Source: Larkinella punicea (GTDB lineage: Bacteria; Bacteroidota; Bacteroidia; Cytophagales; Spirosomataceae). From it: a DNA stretch of 64,000 nt. Location: assembly GCF_003334855.1 (NCBI RefSeq), contig NZ_QOWE01000014.1:164662-228661 (forward strand). Reading direction: 5' to 3'. This document shows positions 60,944 to 64,000 of this stretch, one piece after another (the first letter of the stretch is position 1; each line of letters begins with the position of its first letter). The position numbers and the translations under genes are program-made. Below the pieces are notes generated by a model that was given only the letters and a program-made list of their open reading frames with translations, was not told the DNA's origin and did no database searches.

Positions 60944-61217
60944 GGCTACATTTGATTATGGCGTTCAACTCATCGTCGGTGAGCTTATCAAAGTCATAAT
61001 GCGGGTAAGGCGTCGGGGTAAATATCCGCTCCTTCTGCTCATCGGTCAACCCAGGTGCGCCACCGCGCATAATGATTCTGTCCAATTGCTGATCGGTCAT
61101 ATCATCGTAATTGATTCGGCGGGCGGTTGTGGATTGCGCTTGTTTAACTGCGGAGGTGTCCCCGCTCAGGATGCGGGCGAGTAATTCCCGCTTTGGATTG
61201 CCGGGATTCGTTTTCAT
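60930..61217 (-). CDS. Small LLxGD-family protein 1, 95 aa
   Basis: N-terminus MKTNPGNPKRELLARILSGD, then acidic 'DDMTDQQLDRIIMRGG' and 'DFDKLTDDELNAIIK' segments. It overlaps the upstream gene by 4 bases. The N-terminal helix matches the other three proteins of the cassette. Function unknown. Confidence 0.7.
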   Translation of the reverse strand: MKTNPGNPKRELLARILSGDTSAVKQAQSTTARRINYDDMTDQQLDRIIMRGGAPGLTDEQKERIFTPTPYPHYDFDKLTDDELNAIIKCSHEKV

Positions 61218-61507
61218 TGGTTTTCCATCTTGTTTAGTGCTTTCTCCAGTAGATCATCAATCTGCTCGTCGGTCAGGCTAGACACGTCTATTTTCGTTTC
61301 GCGCTGCTTGGGCAATACATATTCCAGCATTTTCAGGTAGGCAGATACCCTGTCTTCAGGGTCCAGCTTGTCCAGGTCGTCTTTTATGTCATCAAACTTG
61401 TCGTCGATCAACTGGACAATACGCTCTTTGATCGTGCTGTTAACTTTATTTGGTGTTCCGGGCTTCCGTCCTCCGGTCTTTGTCTTTCCTACTGTGAACT
61501 TTGTCAT
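61214..61507 (-). CDS. Phage protein with a 'GGRKPGTPNK' N-terminus
   Basis: 97 residues. The basic N-terminus 'KTGGRKPGTPNKVNSTIKER' and 'YLKMLEYVLPKQRE' are common in small phage genes of Bacteroidota that lie near packaging genes; the C-terminal 'SSLTDEQIDDLLEKAL' resembles the acidic ending of the small-protein cassette. A small-terminase role is possible, but no large terminase follows in this window. Confidence 0.6.
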   Translation of the reverse strand: MTKFTVGKTKTGGRKPGTPNKVNSTIKERIVQLIDDKFDDIKDDLDKLDPEDRVSAYLKMLEYVLPKQRETKIDVSSLTDEQIDDLLEKALNKMENQ

Positions 61508-61566
61508 GGCTTTCTACTTTTCTCTATTTTAGAGTGGTTTTCCTGTTTTATGATTTGTTGTGGCGC

Positions 61567-62862
61567 CTATCCCACCCGCTCAATCGGCACCATCCGCAAC
61601 ACCTTTTCAGCGGGGACTATCTCGGACCAGTCTGAGCCGGTAGGGCTTTGCACAAGCCGGGTAGTAGGCAGACAACCGGGATCTATATCCCAATCCGGAG
61701 GATAGCCAGGCCACTCGCTCAGTATGAAGTCAGCTAAATCAAATCCCTGCTCTTTCTGTTCAGTGGTGGTACCCTTTTCCATAAAGTCGGATACTTTGAT
61801 TTTAAAGCCGCGGGCGTTCAACTCTTCGGCCCGCTGGCTCCATTTCTCAAAGGCTACCCCGTTGGTTGATGCGTCAGGGTAGAGTGTGACGCTACGATCA
61901 CGCAGGGGAGCCAACCGCTCTGGCGTTAGATAAGATAAAGCGCCAGCGGCTAACCATACGTAATCTGGAAAATAGGGCGTACAGAGAATTGCGGTTTTGG
62001 GAGCCTCCACCACGGCAACAGGCTGATCTATTGGGGCGGTTAGTAGCTGAGGTAGTCCGAATAGGCAGGGCGAACGTTCGGCGTGTTCGTCGTATACGGA
62101 CAACCATTCAGGTATCGGCGTTTTCTGCTCGGTGTGTCGCCGGATCAGGGCAGAATGTACCCAACTGGTTTTACTGCATACCTTCCCTTCCTGGTTGCTG
62201 TATTTGATTGTGTGCCAATTGCCATCAAACAACTTAATCTGTCCGCCCCGAATACGGCTCTGTTCATCGATGTACCAAAATACGCAGGCTCCAGGCCAGC
62301 GGCTTGAGGTTCCAATCTGGAAACGCTTCAGCAGTTCATCAGCAACACCATAGCCGAAGTATTGCCGCAGGAGCCGGGCTAATTGATTCTGATCGTAATG
62401 CCCCAATGAAGGGCGGAATACCTCAGCCGGTATGGTGTAAATTGGTGGCGGTGTGTAAACCTGCTCGGGTTGCCGGTCGTAGATATACGTTGCCACCCGT
62501 TCGGCCTGCTGTGGGGTCGCTCCTTCCATCGCTATAAGCGTTTGCATAAACCCCTGCCGGGTAACGGCGTTTCGCTTGTGCTTTCCAGCCATTCGAAACC
62601 ATTCCTTCGGGATAGGCCCGCCCCCGCTCTTTTCTTTTTGCTCATCGTGGTAACTTGTCCCCGAGGTGCCTTTGTGGTAGGGGCTGTTGTGGTAGCCGCA
62701 ATTCCCCTCCCGGTCACAGCGGCCGAATATCTCCGGTAATGCCTCCCCGGTCGCTGTTTCTACATAAAGGCTGAATGTCTTCCGATTTTTTGGCCCGCAC
62801 TGGGGACAATCTCGCTTGATTGCTTTCTTCGGTAATTTATACGGTAGTGTAGGTGTCATCAA
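61567..62862 (-). CDS. Phage/plasmid primase-like protein with zinc finger and Toprim-like region (DUF6371-like)
   Basis: 431 residues. The N-terminus has a zinc-ribbon (CPQC at about residues 19-22, then 'GRCDREGNCGYH'). The middle has a DUF6371-like domain. A Toprim-like part follows: 'VAVVEAPKTAILC' with Glu and 'SVTLYPDAS' with Asp, the acidic residues of the fold. It is likely the element's primase, placed after an SF3 helicase gene on the same strand with an iteron cluster between them. Confidence 0.8.
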   Translation of the reverse strand: MMTPTLPYKLPKKAIKRDCPQCGPKNRKTFSLYVETATGEALPEIFGRCDREGNCGYHNSPYHKGTSGTSYHDEQKEKSGGGPIPKEWFRMAGKHKRNAVTRQGFMQTLIAMEGATPQQAERVATYIYDRQPEQVYTPPPIYTIPAEVFRPSLGHYDQNQLARLLRQYFGYGVADELLKRFQIGTSSRWPGACVFWYIDEQSRIRGGQIKLFDGNWHTIKYSNQEGKVCSKTSWVHSALIRRHTEQKTPIPEWLSVYDEHAERSPCLFGLPQLLTAPIDQPVAVVEAPKTAILCTPYFPDYVWLAAGALSYLTPERLAPLRDRSVTLYPDASTNGVAFEKWSQRAEELNARGFKIKVSDFMEKGTTTEQKEQGFDLADFILSEWPGYPPDWDIDPGCLPTTRLVQSPTGSDWSEIVPAEKVLRMVPIERVG

Positions 62863-62883
62863 AAAATGGTTTGTTTTAGGTTA

Positions 62884-62956
62884 CACACCCTACACTACCT
62901 ACACGGTTTGATTTATTAAGTTTTTAATCGTGTAGGAAGTGTAGAAAGTGTAGGTC
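62884..62956. repeat. Inverted clusters of 9-bp iterons, candidate replication origin
   Basis: On the plus strand GTGTAGGAA, GTGTAGAAA and GTGTAGGTC run head to tail (62930-62956). About 25 bases to the left the same unit runs in the reverse orientation (62884-62904). CTACACTACCTACACG (62890-62905) pairs with 62929-62944 with one mismatch. The helicase gene ends 18 bases away. An initiator or repressor binding region is likely. Confidence 0.7.
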
Positions 62957-62974
62957 AGAAGAAAACATTTTTTA

Positions 62975-63823
62975 TCAGTAAGGATCTGCTGCTTTCCTGG
63001 TGTAGCAAACGTTTCCGACATTCTTTCGCTGTGTCAATATGCCGTTTGTGTTTAGCTGGCGCTGGAAATTCTTGTTGCTGAATAACTTGTAATTGTTCTC
63101 AATGCAATAGGCTTTGTATTCGCGGTAGATTTCCTTCAGGCTGGTGTACTGCTCACTGACCTGATAGCCTTCATCATCCAGAAAAAGACGGACATTATCG
63201 GATTGCTGCTTGTACGTCTCTAGCTGCTGGTTAACCATCTGCGATTCTGTAAACCGCCCCTGAGCCAGCAACCTGCGCAACCCCTCCAGCACCCAGTTGA
63301 ACACCCCTGAAAGTTCAGTCTGAATAATTTTATCTGCTAGTTGTTTGTCCTGCTCCGCTTCTGGGATTGTTACCGTGAAAGGCACAATCATGAAACGCCG
63401 AAAATAGGCGGGCGTATGTTCGACATCGGTTGGCAGCGCATTGCAATTAAAAAGCAGCTTTGCGTAGTCCTTCAAAACAAAAGGTTGCCCATACGGTAGC
63501 CGGGCCTCTACGGGCTCACCGGAAACCAGTTGCTTAAAGGTATCAGCCTCAAGCTTTCCATTGATTTCGCTGGCGTAATTCAGGAGTTTGTTAGCCAGGT
63601 GAGCGCGGCAATAAGCCGGGTCATTGGTCAGGCTTTGAAGCGAGTAGTGGCTAACGTTTTCGGGACCCAGTAGTGCTGTAACGATCTCAAAAAATACTGA
63701 TTTGCCGTTTGCCCCCGACCCGTACAGGAGTAGTGTCTTTTCAAGCTTTAGCTTCGAGGGACTTATGAATATATAGCCTAAGTATTCGGACAATATCTTT
63801 TGACAATCAATATCTGGCAGCAC
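62975..63823 (-). CDS. SF3 helicase / D5-type phage replication protein (5' part damaged?)
   Basis: At least 282 residues from GTG 63823. Walker A 'YGSGANGKSVFFE', Walker B 'NYASEINGKLE' and motif C 'AKLLFNCNALP' identify a superfamily 3 helicase of the P4/DUF5906 type, with a C-terminal winged-helix part. The same frame continues upstream to 63862 with a family-like 'ADAPRFRAFLNRVLPD' segment but then meets a TAG with no ATG, so the N-terminal part is truncated, shifted or outside known starts. The gene precedes the primase. Confidence 0.75.
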   Translation of the reverse strand: MLPDIDCQKILSEYLGYIFISPSKLKLEKTLLLYGSGANGKSVFFEIVTALLGPENVSHYSLQSLTNDPAYCRAHLANKLLNYASEINGKLEADTFKQLVSGEPVEARLPYGQPFVLKDYAKLLFNCNALPTDVEHTPAYFRRFMIVPFTVTIPEAEQDKQLADKIIQTELSGVFNWVLEGLRRLLAQGRFTESQMVNQQLETYKQQSDNVRLFLDDEGYQVSEQYTSLKEIYREYKAYCIENNYKLFSNKNFQRQLNTNGILTQRKNVGNVCYTRKAADPY

Positions 63824-63862
63824 CCGATTTAAGAATGCTCGAAACCTGGGAGCGTCGGCTAC

Positions 63863-64000
63863 TGGATCGTAAGGTGACTATACCGATGATACTGGGCCGT
63901 GTGCGCCGATGCAAACTGGGCCACTGTGGATAAGTGGTATTGAGGAGTAGACAAAGGTAACTATTACCCTATTTTTTCTTCTTTTTTAGTTCGTTTTCGC
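63863..64000. other. Short right-edge stretch
   Basis: No convincing start for the helicase appears here. In the neighbouring minus-strand frame a peptide 'TVAQFASAHTAQYHRYSHLT' looks coding-like and could be the displaced N-terminal continuation. Confidence 0.35.

Noticed and set aside
1..64000. rRNA genes, riboswitches and IS transposases
   Set aside because: None of the conserved sequences or protein motifs for these were recognised anywhere in the window.

Overview
The window looks like a chromosome segment from a Bacteroidota member of the Cytophagales (Spirosoma/Larkinella type). The evidence is a protein with a gliding-motility-type C-terminal domain, an OMP_b-brl_3 outer membrane barrel, the fused lpxC-fabZ gene of this phylum, promoter boxes of the TAnnTTTG type, and moderately GC-rich codon use. 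The genus is an inference.

Positions 1-34,400 are chromosome. In order they hold: an outer membrane barrel (cut by the left edge); an SDR; a secreted sugar dehydrogenase fused to PKD, cytochrome c and C-terminal sugar-binding-like regions; an FdhF/YdeP molybdopterin oxidoreductase with FdhD; an L-rhamnose catabolic operon (aldolase-dehydrogenase fusion, isomerase, kinase) followed by a Crp/Fnr regulator; an SDR; a MarR regulator that shares an operator with the adjacent TolC-adaptor-RND efflux operon; DoxX; an AraC regulator; a DUF2807 lipoprotein; a HAD phosphatase; a 1,086-residue secreted T9SS-type protein; an ABC ATPase; the lipid A cluster lpxA, lpxC/fabZ, lpxD; an HD phosphohydrolase; and a tRNA with anticodon CAU. 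Many gaps in this part hold long, near-perfect inverted repeats whose sequences differ from site to site, plus one palindrome family present twice.

From the tRNA at 34,392-34,465 to the right edge the content changes to an integrated element or prophage whose right end is outside the window. It carries small ribbon-helix-helix-like proteins with operator-like repeats, a serine recombinase, AT-rich accessory pairs, umuDC, two divergent and collinear tyrosine-recombinase-like paralogues, a secreted nuclease, a run of minus-strand phage genes (duplicated HTH protein, tandem AntA/AntB antirepressor, two related proteins of unknown function), a tail tape measure protein with a tail chaperone pair joined by a lambda-type -1 frameshift (slippery GGGAAAG), four translationally overlapping small genes with a common 'LLxGNT' N-terminus, a primase, and an SF3 helicase whose N-terminus seems broken. 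An iteron cluster separates the helicase and primase, and a 45-bp inverted copy of part of it sits 26.7 kb away near the left end. No large terminase, portal, capsid or lysis genes are visible, so the element is either incomplete or continues to the right.

The best candidates for something new are the tail-chaperone frameshift in this host group, the LLxGNT small-gene cassette, the paired recombinase-like genes, and the duplicated iteron block.
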